Positions 27,368 to 36,344 of a DNA stretch of 64,000 nucleotides are shown here, piece by piece. The first letter of the stretch is position 1, and each line of letters begins with the position of its first letter. A program made the position numbers and the translations under genes. This DNA is from JAIQET01 sp035542575 (GTDB lineage: Bacteria; Acidobacteriota; Terriglobia; Terriglobales; Acidobacteriaceae): assembly GCA_035542575.1 (NCBI GenBank), contig DATKLE010000101.1:1-64000 (forward strand), read 5' to 3'. The notes below the pieces were generated by a model, which searched no databases, had not been told where the DNA came from, and was given only the letters and a program-made list of their open reading frames with translations.

Positions 27368-28411
27368 ATGGTCCACAAAGTCACCCTGATTCCCGGCGAT
27401 GGCATTGGCCCCGAGGTCACCAATGCCGCCGTGCGCATTCTCGAGGCCACCGGCCTGAAGTTCGAGTGGGAGAGCTTTGAGGCCGGCGCCGAGGCTTACG
27501 AAAAATATCACGAGTACATTCCCAAGGAACTGGTCGAGTCCATCGAACGCACCCACGTTGGGCTGAAGGGACCAGTCACCACTCCCATCGGTGGGGGCTT
27601 TGCCAGCATCAACGTCGAGTTGCGCAAGCGCTTCGAGCTTTATGCCAACTTCCGTCCCATCCGCAACCTGCCGCACATTCCGACCCGTTATCCCGACGTA
27701 GACCTCATCATTGTGCGGGAAAACACCGAAGGGCTCTACTCCGGGATCGAGCACGAAGTGGTTCCGGGCGTGGTCGAAAGCCTGAAGATCATGACCGAGA
27801 AGGCGAGCACGCGCATCGCGCGCTTTGCCTTTGAATACGCCCGCAAGAACGAGCGCAAAAAGATCCACGCCATCCACAAGGCCAACATCATGAAGCTTTC
27901 CGACGGCCTTTTCTTGCGCTGCGCGCGCAACGTCGCCAAGGAATATCCGGAGATCACCTATGGCGAGCACATTGTGGACAACACCTGCATGCAGCTGGTG
28001 ATGAATCCCTATCAGTACGACATGCTGCTGATGGAGAACCTCTACGGCGACATCCTCTCCGACCTGTGCGCCGCCTTTGTGGGCGGGCTGGGATTTGTCC
28101 CCGGCGCGAATTTTGGCGACCACTGCGCCATTTTTGAGGCGGTGCATGGCTCCGCGCCCGATATCGCGGGCAAGAACCTCGCCAATCCCACGGCCGTACT
28201 TCGTTCTGGTCTGCTCATGCTGCGCCACCTGGGCGAATACGAGGCGGCGCTCAGGATCCGCAACGCGCTGGAGAAGGTCTACCGTACCCGCGAGAAGCTT
28301 ACCCGCGATGTGGGCGGTATGGCCGGAACCTCGCAGTTCGCTGACTCGGTGATCGAAGCGATGGAGTCCCAGGACAGAGTGCAACCGGCCGCGGAGCCTT
28401 CCCGCGCTTAG
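27368..28411 (+). CDS. isocitrate/isopropylmalate dehydrogenase family, probably NAD-isocitrate dehydrogenase
   Basis: 347 residues beginning VHKVTLIPGDGIGPEVTNAA. It carries KGPVTTPIGGGFASINVELR, YANFRPIRNLPHIPTRYPDV, the active-site VRENTEGLYSGIEHEV and HGSAPDIAGKNLANPTA, typical of mitochondrial-type NAD-isocitrate dehydrogenase more than of LeuB, whose substrate loop differs. With the NADP enzyme at 6922-8346 the organism would have both cofactor types. Start is ATG; a TTG two codons upstream is ignored. Homoisocitrate or isopropylmalate activity is less likely but not excluded. Confidence 0.85.
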   Translation: MVHKVTLIPGDGIGPEVTNAAVRILEATGLKFEWESFEAGAEAYEKYHEYIPKELVESIERTHVGLKGPVTTPIGGGFASINVELRKRFELYANFRPIRNLPHIPTRYPDVDLIIVRENTEGLYSGIEHEVVPGVVESLKIMTEKASTRIARFAFEYARKNERKKIHAIHKANIMKLSDGLFLRCARNVAKEYPEITYGEHIVDNTCMQLVMNPYQYDMLLMENLYGDILSDLCAAFVGGLGFVPGANFGDHCAIFEAVHGSAPDIAGKNLANPTAVLRSGLLMLRHLGEYEAALRIRNALEKVYRTREKLTRDVGGMAGTSQFADSVIEAMESQDRVQPAAEPSRA

Positions 28412-28577
28412 GCATCGTTTTCTAGTTGCGGAATCTGGCAATTTGGTTACCGCCTTCCGTCCGTCTGCGAACTGTGCAATCACCCTATGCCCAAATTACG
28501 AGACATTCGCGCGTTCCCGCGTTGACCGCCCTGTCTCGATTGCGGTAACATCCCCTTTCTTCTGGGGAACCTGGGGG

Positions 28578-29588
28578 ATGGCAACGACAACGCGGCGCGT
28601 AGGGGTAGTTCTGTTTCAGCTCGGCGGGCCTGATACGCTGGAAGCCATAGAACCTTTCCTTTTCAATCTTTTCTGCGATCCCGACATTATTGATTTTCCC
28701 TTCGCCCGCATCGGGCGCAAACCCCTGGCCAAGCTGATTTCCACGACTCGGGCCAGGAAGGTCCAGCACCACTATTCGGTGATCGGTGGCGGCTCACCCA
28801 TTCGCCGCTTCACCGAGCAGCAGGCCCGTACATTGCAATTCAAGTTGGCGGAATCCGGTCTCGATGCCCGGTGTTTCGTCGCCATGCGTTACTGGCATCC
28901 GTTTACGTCTGAAGCAATCGAGCATCTCCGCGCAGCCCAGTGTGAAGAAGTTGTCTTGCTGCCGATGTACCCGCACTACTCCAGCACCACCACCGGCAGC
29001 AGTCTCAACGAATGGCGGCGCCAGTTTCACGACGATCTGCCTGTGCATTGCATCGCGCCTTTCTACCGGCACCCACTTTATCTCGACGCGTTGGTTGAAC
29101 GAGTGAACGAAGCGCTGGTCCGCTTCCCCGCTCCTGAGCAGGCGGAACTGGTATTCAGTGCCCATAGTGTTCCGCTGGCGGTCATCGAGAAGGGCGACCC
29201 TTATCAGCGGCAGATTGAAGAGACGGTCGAACTGCTCATGCAGGGCGGAGGATGGCCCAATCATTACCGTCTCTGCTACCAGAGCAAAGTGGGCGCCAGC
29301 AAGTGGCTGCAGCCTTCGCTGCGCCAGACCTTGCGAAGACTCTCCGCGGAGAAGGTGCGCGACGTGTGCATCGTGCCCATTTCTTTTGTCTCCGACCATG
29401 TGGAGACGCTGGGAGAGATCGACCACGAGGCGCGGGCGGAGGCGCGGGCCCTGGGGATCGAACATTTCCAGATGACGTCCGGCTTGAACGACTCGCCCAC
29501 GTTCATTGCCGCTCTGGTCGAACTGGTGGGCGCGGCCGTGGGCCTCGACCTGCGCCGAGAGTCCCCTCGCCTGGTGGCGGCGGACTGA
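28578..29588 (+). CDS. hemH: ferrochelatase
   Basis: Inserts iron into porphyrin, the last step to haem. 336 residues from the ATG giving ATTTRRVGVVLFQLGGPDTL. Motifs: RYWHPFTSEAIEHL, LLPMYPHYSSTTTGSS, the catalytic histidine in FSAHSVPLAVIEKGDPY, WLQPSL, and the acidic helix SFVSDHVETLGEIDHE. In-frame codons before the ATG are not conserved. It is directly upstream of the Rieske/cytochrome b genes, which consume haem. Confidence 0.95.
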   Translation: MATTTRRVGVVLFQLGGPDTLEAIEPFLFNLFCDPDIIDFPFARIGRKPLAKLISTTRARKVQHHYSVIGGGSPIRRFTEQQARTLQFKLAESGLDARCFVAMRYWHPFTSEAIEHLRAAQCEEVVLLPMYPHYSSTTTGSSLNEWRRQFHDDLPVHCIAPFYRHPLYLDALVERVNEALVRFPAPEQAELVFSAHSVPLAVIEKGDPYQRQIEETVELLMQGGGWPNHYRLCYQSKVGASKWLQPSLRQTLRRLSAEKVRDVCIVPISFVSDHVETLGEIDHEARAEARALGIEHFQMTSGLNDSPTFIAALVELVGAAVGLDLRRESPRLVAAD

Positions 29589-29617
29589 GTCGCGGGACGA
29601 GACAAGGTTGGTATCAG

Positions 29618-29670
29618 GGCACAGCTTTAGCTGTACCGCTGGGTTTAAGGGAACGCGCGGCCTCAGCCGC
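29618..29670. repeat. two small hairpins between hemH and the Rieske gene
   Basis: GGCACAGC/GCTGTACC (29618-29637, one mismatch, loop TTTA) and GCGGC/GCCGC (29657-29670, loop CTCA). It looks like a degenerate copy of a dispersed intergenic palindrome. Confidence 0.45.
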
Positions 29671-29688
29671 TGCGAAGGATAAGAACGG

Positions 29689-30792
29689 ATGGCAGACGAG
29701 TCCAAAGGCATCCTCGGGCATCTTCCGCCGTGGCCGCGGAAGGCGCTGAACAATTCGGTCATTGGCATGGAGCAGGCTTACCGGCAACGCAAGGGTCTGC
29801 CCTTGCTGACCGACGCCGACATTGAAGCCTTGAAGGCGGGGCAGCCGATGCCATGGGAAAGCGGCGACGGCGGCGCGGCTCCCCCCGCAGCTGCCGCAAC
29901 CACTGCTCCGGCGGCGCCTGCAGCCCCGGCGGCGCCCGCGGCCCCGGCAGCCGGTGGCCCCATCAGTCCAGAAGTTGCCAAGTGGGTGGCTGAGGGCAAG
30001 AAGTGGAGCAAGTCGGCGATCGCTGCCGAGCAAGCCCGGCGCGGGCGCAAGGGTCTTCCCGCGCTCAACGACGCTGAGATCACGGCCCTGCTGGGAGAGC
30101 CCGCCGCGCCCGCGGCGGCACCCGCTCCCGCGCCTGCCGCGCCAACTCCGGCGGCCAAGCCGGCAGCCCCCCGCCCGGCCGCGTCCGCGGCAGCTGCAGC
30201 TGCTTCCGTTGCCCGCACCGGCGAATCCACGACGTACGTCGGCACCCCTGCCGTGGGAACTTCCAAAGCCGCAGCCGCCGGGGGTGTGGCCGCGGTCGGA
30301 CCGGAAGACAGCGAGATCAATCGCACGCGCAGGCGCCTGGTGTGGAGTTGCGTTGCCGCCTTCCTGACTGCCTGGTTCATCGCCTTCTTCCGATTCTTTC
30401 TGCCGAGAACTCTTTTTGAGCCCAACACCGTGTTCAAGATCGGCTATCCATCCGATTACGGCCTGGGCATCGACGAACGCTGGCTGCAGAAGTACCGCAT
30501 CTGGGTGGACCGCACGCCCGACCGCCTGTTCGTCATTTATGCGCGCTGCACCCACCTGGGCTGCACGCCCAACTGGAAGCCCAGCGAGAACAAATTCAAG
30601 TGCCCTTGCCACGGCAGCGGCTACGACAGCGAAGGCATCAACTTCGAAGGACCGGCGCCTCGTCCCATGGACCGGGCGCACATCGAGAAAGCGGCCGACG
30701 GGGAAATCGTGGTGGACACCTCACGGCTTTATCAATGGCCCAAGGGACAACCGTCCCACTTCAACGATCCGGGAGCATTCTTACCGTCGTAG
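29689..30792 (+). CDS. Rieske iron-sulfur protein with duplicated N-terminal module
   Basis: [2Fe-2S] subunit of a cytochrome bc-type quinol oxidoreductase, 367 residues against about 160-200 for usual Rieske subunits. Order: an N-terminal module (about 14-52), an Ala/Pro linker, a second related module (about 98-137), a longer Ala/Pro linker, one membrane helix (about 214-237), then the Rieske domain with CTHLGC (C287, H289, C292) and CPCHGS (C305, C307, H308). The two modules share SxI..EQA.R.RKGLP.L.DA.I.AL and precede the membrane helix, so they lie on the cytoplasmic side. ATG with GAAGGA. First gene of the bc cluster. Confidence 0.93.
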   Translation: MADESKGILGHLPPWPRKALNNSVIGMEQAYRQRKGLPLLTDADIEALKAGQPMPWESGDGGAAPPAAAATTAPAAPAAPAAPAAPAAGGPISPEVAKWVAEGKKWSKSAIAAEQARRGRKGLPALNDAEITALLGEPAAPAAAPAPAPAAPTPAAKPAAPRPAASAAAAAASVARTGESTTYVGTPAVGTSKAAAAGGVAAVGPEDSEINRTRRRLVWSCVAAFLTAWFIAFFRFFLPRTLFEPNTVFKIGYPSDYGLGIDERWLQKYRIWVDRTPDRLFVIYARCTHLGCTPNWKPSENKFKCPCHGSGYDSEGINFEGPAPRPMDRAHIEKAADGEIVVDTSRLYQWPKGQPSHFNDPGAFLPS

Positions 30793-30861
30793 TTCCGAGT
30801 GGCGCAGGCGCCGGCGCTTGCGCACCGGCTCACAAACCAGAAATGCACGGAAGAGGGTCAA

Positions 30862-31785
30862 ATGGCTGAAGAGAACCAGAATGGCAAGAACGGCAGCCGC
30901 GTAGGCCTGCTGGAACGGGTGAAAGCGGGCGTGAAAGACGATGTTCGGTCGCTCACCACGGACATGCCCGCCAAGGCCAAAGAGCAGATCGAACACTTCA
31001 AGGACCCGACCAAGACCCAGGTCTACACTTCGATCTTCCGCCACAAGCACGACGACACCCCGCGCAACCGGGCCCTGGGCGTGCTGTCCAACGTATTTCT
31101 GCACCTCCATCCCGCCAAGATCAACCGGGACGCAGTGCGGTACAGCTACACCTGGGGTATGGGGGGCATCACCTTCTACCTCTTTATGGTGTTGACCTTC
31201 ACCGGCGTGCTGCTGATGTTCTACTACCACCCTACCAAGGTGCAGGCGTTCCGCGACGTGCTCTACCTGGAACACGATGTTCCCTTCGGCAAGCTGCTGC
31301 GCAACATGCATCGCTGGGCCGCCCACCTGATGGTGATTGCGGTCTGGCTGCACATGTTCCGCGTCTTTCTGACGGGATCGTACAAGAAACCGCGTGAGTT
31401 CAACTGGAACGTGGGCGTGATCCTGCTGGTGCTCACCCTCCTGCTTTCGTTCACCGGCTACCTGCTTCCCGACGACCAGCTGGGTTTCTGGGCCGTCACG
31501 GTGGGAACCAATATGGCGCGGGCCACGCCGCTGCTGGGACACGAGGGCCCCTTCGGCCACCAATTGGGCATGACGCCCTACAACGACATTCGCTTCGGGC
31601 TGCTGGGAGGCTCGATCGTGGACGCCAATGCGCTGTTGCGGTCCTACATCTGGCATTGCATCGGCATCCCCATCGTGGCCTCTATTTTCATGATCGTGCA
31701 TTTCTGGCGGGTACGTAAGGACGGCGGCATTTCCGGCCCGGCGCCGGTGATGCTGGCGTCAGAGGTGAAAGAACCGAAGAAATAG
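30862..31785 (+). CDS. cytochrome b, N-terminal (b6-like) subunit
   Basis: Four-helix haem b subunit of the quinol oxidoreductase, 307 residues. The start behind GGAAGAGGG gives AEENQNGKNGSRVGL; about 90 residues of charged N-terminal extension precede the first helix. Helix B has RNMHRWAAHLMVIAVWLHMF with haem histidines near residues 150 and 164; the second pair is in SYIWHCIGIPIVASIFMIVH. The quinol-site segment LPDDQLGFWAVTVG is present. Split from its C-terminal half as in b6f-type and menaquinol complexes. Confidence 0.94.
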   Translation: MAEENQNGKNGSRVGLLERVKAGVKDDVRSLTTDMPAKAKEQIEHFKDPTKTQVYTSIFRHKHDDTPRNRALGVLSNVFLHLHPAKINRDAVRYSYTWGMGGITFYLFMVLTFTGVLLMFYYHPTKVQAFRDVLYLEHDVPFGKLLRNMHRWAAHLMVIAVWLHMFRVFLTGSYKKPREFNWNVGVILLVLTLLLSFTGYLLPDDQLGFWAVTVGTNMARATPLLGHEGPFGHQLGMTPYNDIRFGLLGGSIVDANALLRSYIWHCIGIPIVASIFMIVHFWRVRKDGGISGPAPVMLASEVKEPKK

Positions 31786-31798
31786 CACGAACTGTGTA

Positions 31799-31867
31799 GC
31801 GACAGCCGCCTCGGCTGTCGCGCCGACTTGAGTGATGATTGACAGCGGACGGCCGAGGCAGCCGTCC
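31799..31867. repeat. two strong hairpins between the cytochrome b halves
   Basis: A perfect 10-bp stem GCGACAGCCG/CGGCTGTCGC with a 3-nt loop (31799-31821) and a perfect 7-bp stem GGACGGC/GCCGTCC (31847-31867). They could set different transcript levels for the two cytochrome b genes, or be copies of a mobile palindrome. Confidence 0.6.
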
Positions 31868-31887
31868 CTACGTGGTCTGGAGCCTTT

Positions 31888-32817
31888 ATGGACTGGCATC
31901 AACTCTGGGAAATCGCTTCCGCGCCCGACAACGTGCCCATTGTGGCCTTGATCCCGCTGCTAGCCTTCTATATCTACCTGGCCTGGAAGCAGGCGCACGC
32001 CAATGACCTGCTGGTGGAGCAACTGGAGACCGACCCAGCGCTGGCCAAGACCCATCACCGCAAGACTTGGCCGTTCCGTCCCGGCTGGCAGAAGGAAGTG
32101 CACGTGTGGCCGTTCCTGCTGCGCATCGAGTTCCTGGCCGCAATCATCGTGAGCGCGATTCTCATGGTGTGGTCCATCACCCTGAATGCGCCGCTGGAGG
32201 AGCCCTCGAACCCCAACCTGACTATGAATCCGGCCAAGGCTCCCTGGTACTTCCTCGGCCTGCAGGAGATGCTGGTTTACTTCGATCCCTGGATCGCCGG
32301 TGTGGTCATGCCTACGCTGGTCATCGTCGGCCTGATGGTGATTCCCTACATTGATACCAACCCGCTGGGCAGTGGGTACTACACCTGGAAGCAGCGCAAA
32401 TTCGCCATCGGCACCTTTCTTTTCGGCTTCATCGTTCTGTGGGTTTCGATGATCATCATCGGAACTTTCATCCGCGGCCCTGGCTGGCAGTGGTTCTGGC
32501 CGGGGCAGACTTGGGACCACAACCGGCTGATTTATGAGGTGAACCGCGATTTGCCGGATCTTTTCGGCATTACTTCGAACTGGGCGAAGGGAGTCTTCGG
32601 GGCAATTGTCGTGGGCGGATTTTACGCCATCGGCGGTTTCATCGCGCACGCGCTGTTCCGCCGCTACAACCCCAAGGACTACCGGCGCATGAGCTTCCTG
32701 CAGTACTCCATCATGATGTTCTTCCTGCTCACCATGGTGGCGCTACCGATCAAGATGCTCATCCGCCTGACCATGCACATCAAGTACGTGTGGATCACGC
32801 CCTGGTTCAATATCTAG
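31888..32817 (+). CDS. cytochrome b, C-terminal (subunit IV-like) subunit
   Basis: 309 residues with about six hydrophobic helices; an N-terminal helix (VPIVALIPLLAFYIYLAW) precedes the subunit IV core. The quinol-site region is NPAKAPWYFLGLQEMLVYFD, with APWY where PEWY is usual, as in menaquinol-using complexes. Larger than plant-type subunit IV (about 160 residues), with extra helices at the C-terminus. The stop codon lies inside a hairpin repeat. Confidence 0.9.
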   Translation: MDWHQLWEIASAPDNVPIVALIPLLAFYIYLAWKQAHANDLLVEQLETDPALAKTHHRKTWPFRPGWQKEVHVWPFLLRIEFLAAIIVSAILMVWSITLNAPLEEPSNPNLTMNPAKAPWYFLGLQEMLVYFDPWIAGVVMPTLVIVGLMVIPYIDTNPLGSGYYTWKQRKFAIGTFLFGFIVLWVSMIIIGTFIRGPGWQWFWPGQTWDHNRLIYEVNRDLPDLFGITSNWAKGVFGAIVVGGFYAIGGFIAHALFRRYNPKDYRRMSFLQYSIMMFFLLTMVALPIKMLIRLTMHIKYVWITPWFNI

Positions 32818-32883
32818 TCGCTGGTCGCTGGTTGTTGGTCGCTGGTTAATGACCACGCGAATCTCAACCAGCGACTAGCGACC
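32816..32883. repeat. hairpin with tandem-repeat arms before the octahaem gene
   Basis: AGTCGCTGGTCGCTGGTTG (32816-32834) and its near-complement at 32865-32883 pair at 17 of 19 positions. Each arm is a tandem of TCGCTGG. The right arm ends 12 bp before the GGAGG of the next gene, so folding could affect its translation. Confidence 0.65.
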
Positions 32884-32905
32884 GACGACGATTTGGAGGA
32901 TTTTG

Positions 32906-35900
32906 GTGCTCGAACAACCAATCCCGGAGCAAGACCCGATCGTAACCAAGTCTTTCGCCGCCTACTACGTGGTAGCCATGGTAATTCTGATGGCCACGCT
33001 GTTCTGGGCGCTGTGGGACGAAGCTTACGGACAGCGTCCCTGGAAGGCCTTCCAGCATGAGTGGAAAGACCGTTACGCTGCCTTCCTGAAGACTGCCAAG
33101 TCAAGGTCCGCCGAATCGGAAAAGTCGGTCGAGGGAACATCGGACTACCTGGCGCTGAAGCAGGCCTACGAGGAGGCATTTAAGCAGGCCGAACCCAAAG
33201 CCAAACAGATCAACGACCAACTGCACGACGTGAACGGCAAACTGCTGGCGGTGCGCTCGGTGTTCACCGACCGCCGAGCCTACGTCAATGCTCTGACCTA
33301 CGATCTGGAGACGGAAACCTCCCAGTCGGCAAAGAAGAAGGTTCAGCGCGAGATCGAAGAATACGACAACGAGCTCGCTACCGTCGAGTTTCCTGACGGC
33401 AGCAGGAAGCAGTACAACTTCAAGCAGCTAGAAGAAGCCTTTAACGAAGTCAACGCCGAGAAGACTCGACTGAGCCTGGAACTGGGCGAGGTCTTGAAAC
33501 CTGCCACCGAAGCCAAGGCTCAGATGGACCAGTACGTCACTGACCACATGGTGGACCTGACCCCGGACCAGATTGCGGGCCTGCAGAAAAAGGCGGAGGA
33601 CTGGGACCCGGAAATTCTTCAGATCAACGTCGCCGAGGCCAACATCGTGGACCGTTGCCAGTCCTGTCACATGAACATCCTCGAGCCTGTGAAGGTCACC
33701 GCGGCGTCCATGACCCCGAAGGGCGAGAAGAAGCCAGACGAGTATGCACTCGCCTTCACCAGCCATCCCCAGGCCCAGTTGCTTAAGATCCATGATCCCG
33801 AGACATTTGGTTGCTCCCCCTGCCATCAGGGCAACGGGCGCGCCACCACCAGCGTGGAGAAGGCCCATGGAAACTACGAACACTGGCTCTGGCCGATGTT
33901 CCCGAAGGAGAACGTGGAGGCCGGCTGCCAGACCTGCCACGCCGCCGACATGGTGCTGATCAGTGACGACGTGGGCTGGACCATCAGCGAGGGCAAGGAC
34001 CTGTTCCGCCAGAAGGGCTGTATGGGATGCCATCGTTACGAAGGCTACGACCGCGAACCCGAAGAGCTGACCTCCCTGAACCAGCAGCTCAAACAATTCG
34101 AGCAGCAGAAGGTTGACAACCTGAAGGAGTCGGCCTACCTGATGAAGGAGGCAGACGCAGCGGCGACCAACGCGGAAGCCAACCGGCTTAATGACAAGGC
34201 CGTGGCCCTGAAAGTAGCCAACAGCAAAATCGACGGGCGCATTCAGCAGCTGGATTTCCGCTCCCACAGCCTGATGCAGGACATGAAGAAGGTCGGGCCC
34301 AACCTGAAGGATGTCCGCCTCAAGCTGAACAAGAACTGGATTCCGGTATGGCTGAAGAAGCCGACTGACTTCCGTCCCACCACCAAGATGCCGAACTTCC
34401 GCCTGAGCGATGACCAGATCCGGGCGATTTCGGCCTACCTGTGGCAGTCGGCCTTGACCGATCCGCTGCCCAAGCACAAGCCGGGGAACGCGGACCACGG
34501 CAAGCAACTGTTCGAAACCCGTGGCTGCCTTGCCTGCCACTCCATCGGCGAGGACAGCCAGATGGAAGGCGGCACCTTCGCCGCCAACCTTACGCGCGAG
34601 GGAGAAAAGGCCAACTACGATTATCTGGTGCGCTGGATTCACAACGCCCGAGAGCGCACGCGTCCTTACTGCCCATACGAGAAGAGGGACATCGGCCCCG
34701 AGGATTACGCAAAGAAGGGCCTGCCTTACGTCTTCGATCTGAAGCACAGCCAGTGCCCCAACGACGGACACGAACTGCAAGTCCAGAACATGACCGTGAT
34801 GCCCAGCCTGCGGCTGAGCGAGGAAGACGCTGAAGACATCGCAACCTACCTGATGACCCGGAGGGAGAAAGATCCTTCGTCTTATCCCGACGCCTCGTTT
34901 ATGGACGATCCCAAGCTGAAGGCTGAGGGCAAGAAGTGGATCCAGAACTTCGGCTGCGCGGGCTGCCACGAGATTGCGGGTCTGGAAGACGAAGGGCGCA
35001 TCGGCACCGAACTGACCGTGGAAGGCAGCAAGCCTCTGGAGCGTCTCGACTTCGCGCTGTTTACCGAGGTAGCGCAGCGCGGCGGCAAGGAGCCCATCAC
35101 CGATCCCGATGACTTGCAGCGCTTGCCCGACGGACCGGCCAAGGGTCCCTGGTACGACCTCAAGGGCTTCTTCGAACACAAGCTGGCCGAGCCCAACGTG
35201 TTCGACAAAGGGAAGATCAAGAGCCCGACCGAGGCCTTGCGCATGCCCAATCTGCATCTCGACAAGGAGCAGATCCGGGCGCTGACCACCTTCCTGCTGG
35301 GCAGCCAAGAGAATTCCCTGCCCGACAGCTATCAGTACCGGCCCGAGGACGCGCGCGGCGATATCCAGCAGGGCTGGTGGGTCGTCAAGAAATACAACTG
35401 CATGGGATGCCACCAGTTCATTCCCGGTCAGCAGACCGTGCTGATGGGCATGGCCCGCTATCGCGACACGCCGGAGGCCCTGCCTCCCAAGCTGCTGACC
35501 GAAGGCGCGCGCGTGGATCCCGAGTGGCTGCGGCGGTTCTTGTCGAATCCGTCGCTGAGCGATAGCGATACGAATCGTAACGGCGTGCGGCCGTATCTGC
35601 AGGTGCGCATGCCTACGTTCTCGTTCTCCGACAACGAGCTGCGCATCCTGGTGCGCTTCTTCCAGGCGCTTTCGCAGCAGCCGATGCCGTACATTCCTGA
35701 AGAGGTTCCAACGCTGACGGCGAAGGAAACCGACATGGCGCGCAGCCTGTTTTCGAGCACAGCAGCGCCCTGCCTGAAATGTCACGCTACCGGCGACCCA
35801 CAGCATGACAAGTTCGCCACGGCACCGAACTTCCTGCTGGCCAAGCAGCGCCTGAAGCCCGACTGGGTCGAACGCTGGATTATCGACCCTCAGGCCGTGA

Positions 35901-36172
35901 GCCCGGGCACCTCGATGCCCTCCGGCTTGTTCCGCAAGCAGGGCAAGCAGTGGGTCTTTGCCGGCCCTACTCCGCCGTCGTTCCAGGGCTATGACAAGGA
36001 CCACACCAAGCTGCTGGTGGACTACATCTTCCAATTGACGCCGGAAGAGCAACGGCGCGTGGCCGCGGCCATGGGGCGAACGCGGGCCTCAGCCGAGCCA
36101 ACGTCGAATAAACCCAGGACTGCCAGAGCAGGCTCGCGGCCGGCGGCATCAAGCGGCGGTGGTTCGCGGTAG
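32906..36172 (+). CDS. octahaem c-type cytochrome of the bc complex
   Basis: About 1088 residues with eight CXXCH sites: C251 (CQSCH), C303 (CSPCH), C341 (CQTCH), C372 (CMGCH), C541 (CLACH), C684 (CAGCH), C832 (CMGCH), C956 (CLKCH). One N-terminal membrane helix (YYVVAMVILMATLFWALWD) anchors it outside. Residues about 60-215 and 385-440 are charged and likely coiled coil. Several haem-C units end with a MP-F type axial Met segment (TKMPNFRLSDDQI, VMPSLRLSEED, LRMPNLHLDKEQI, VRMPTFSFSDNEL), so it is a string of class I domains. GTG chosen after GGAGGA. It likely takes electrons from the Rieske protein. Confidence 0.93.
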   Translation: MLEQPIPEQDPIVTKSFAAYYVVAMVILMATLFWALWDEAYGQRPWKAFQHEWKDRYAAFLKTAKSRSAESEKSVEGTSDYLALKQAYEEAFKQAEPKAKQINDQLHDVNGKLLAVRSVFTDRRAYVNALTYDLETETSQSAKKKVQREIEEYDNELATVEFPDGSRKQYNFKQLEEAFNEVNAEKTRLSLELGEVLKPATEAKAQMDQYVTDHMVDLTPDQIAGLQKKAEDWDPEILQINVAEANIVDRCQSCHMNILEPVKVTAASMTPKGEKKPDEYALAFTSHPQAQLLKIHDPETFGCSPCHQGNGRATTSVEKAHGNYEHWLWPMFPKENVEAGCQTCHAADMVLISDDVGWTISEGKDLFRQKGCMGCHRYEGYDREPEELTSLNQQLKQFEQQKVDNLKESAYLMKEADAAATNAEANRLNDKAVALKVANSKIDGRIQQLDFRSHSLMQDMKKVGPNLKDVRLKLNKNWIPVWLKKPTDFRPTTKMPNFRLSDDQIRAISAYLWQSALTDPLPKHKPGNADHGKQLFETRGCLACHSIGEDSQMEGGTFAANLTREGEKANYDYLVRWIHNARERTRPYCPYEKRDIGPEDYAKKGLPYVFDLKHSQCPNDGHELQVQNMTVMPSLRLSEEDAEDIATYLMTRREKDPSSYPDASFMDDPKLKAEGKKWIQNFGCAGCHEIAGLEDEGRIGTELTVEGSKPLERLDFALFTEVAQRGGKEPITDPDDLQRLPDGPAKGPWYDLKGFFEHKLAEPNVFDKGKIKSPTEALRMPNLHLDKEQIRALTTFLLGSQENSLPDSYQYRPEDARGDIQQGWWVVKKYNCMGCHQFIPGQQTVLMGMARYRDTPEALPPKLLTEGARVDPEWLRRFLSNPSLSDSDTNRNGVRPYLQVRMPTFSFSDNELRILVRFFQALSQQPMPYIPEEVPTLTAKETDMARSLFSSTAAPCLKCHATGDPQHDKFATAPNFLLAKQRLKPDWVERWIIDPQAVSPGTSMPSGLFRKQGKQWVFAGPTPPSFQGYDKDHTKLLVDYIFQLTPEEQRRVAAAMGRTRASAEPTSNKPRTARAGSRPAASSGGGSR

Positions 36173-36229
36173 AATGTGTTGACTCAGGTAAACAAAGCAG
36201 CCGGACCAAACCATTGCCTCTTAGTTGGC

Positions 36230-36291
36230 GTCATCCTGAGCCCGGCGTCAGCCGAGAGAAGGATCCTGCGAGCAGCGGCTGCATGGATGAC
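36230..36291. repeat. dispersed palindromic repeat (GTCATCCTGAG family), copy 1
   Basis: Begins GTCATCCTGAG and ends GGATGAC, with GAAGGATC inside. The same family is at 43111-43237. Such elements are widespread in environmental bacterial genomes. Confidence 0.6.
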
Positions 36292-36344
36292 AACGCAACA
36301 GACGTTCAAGCAATTTACGAAATCTCCCAAGAAAGGGCGACATC

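Noticed and set aside
30820..30861. In-frame codons before the cytochrome b start
   Set aside because: The ATG at 30862 has GGAAGAGGG at good distance; the preceding codons show no signal.
33428..36052. 874-codon open frame on the minus strand
   Set aside because: Antisense to the octahaem cytochrome gene with its eight CXXCH sites; no recognisable protein pattern or start signal.
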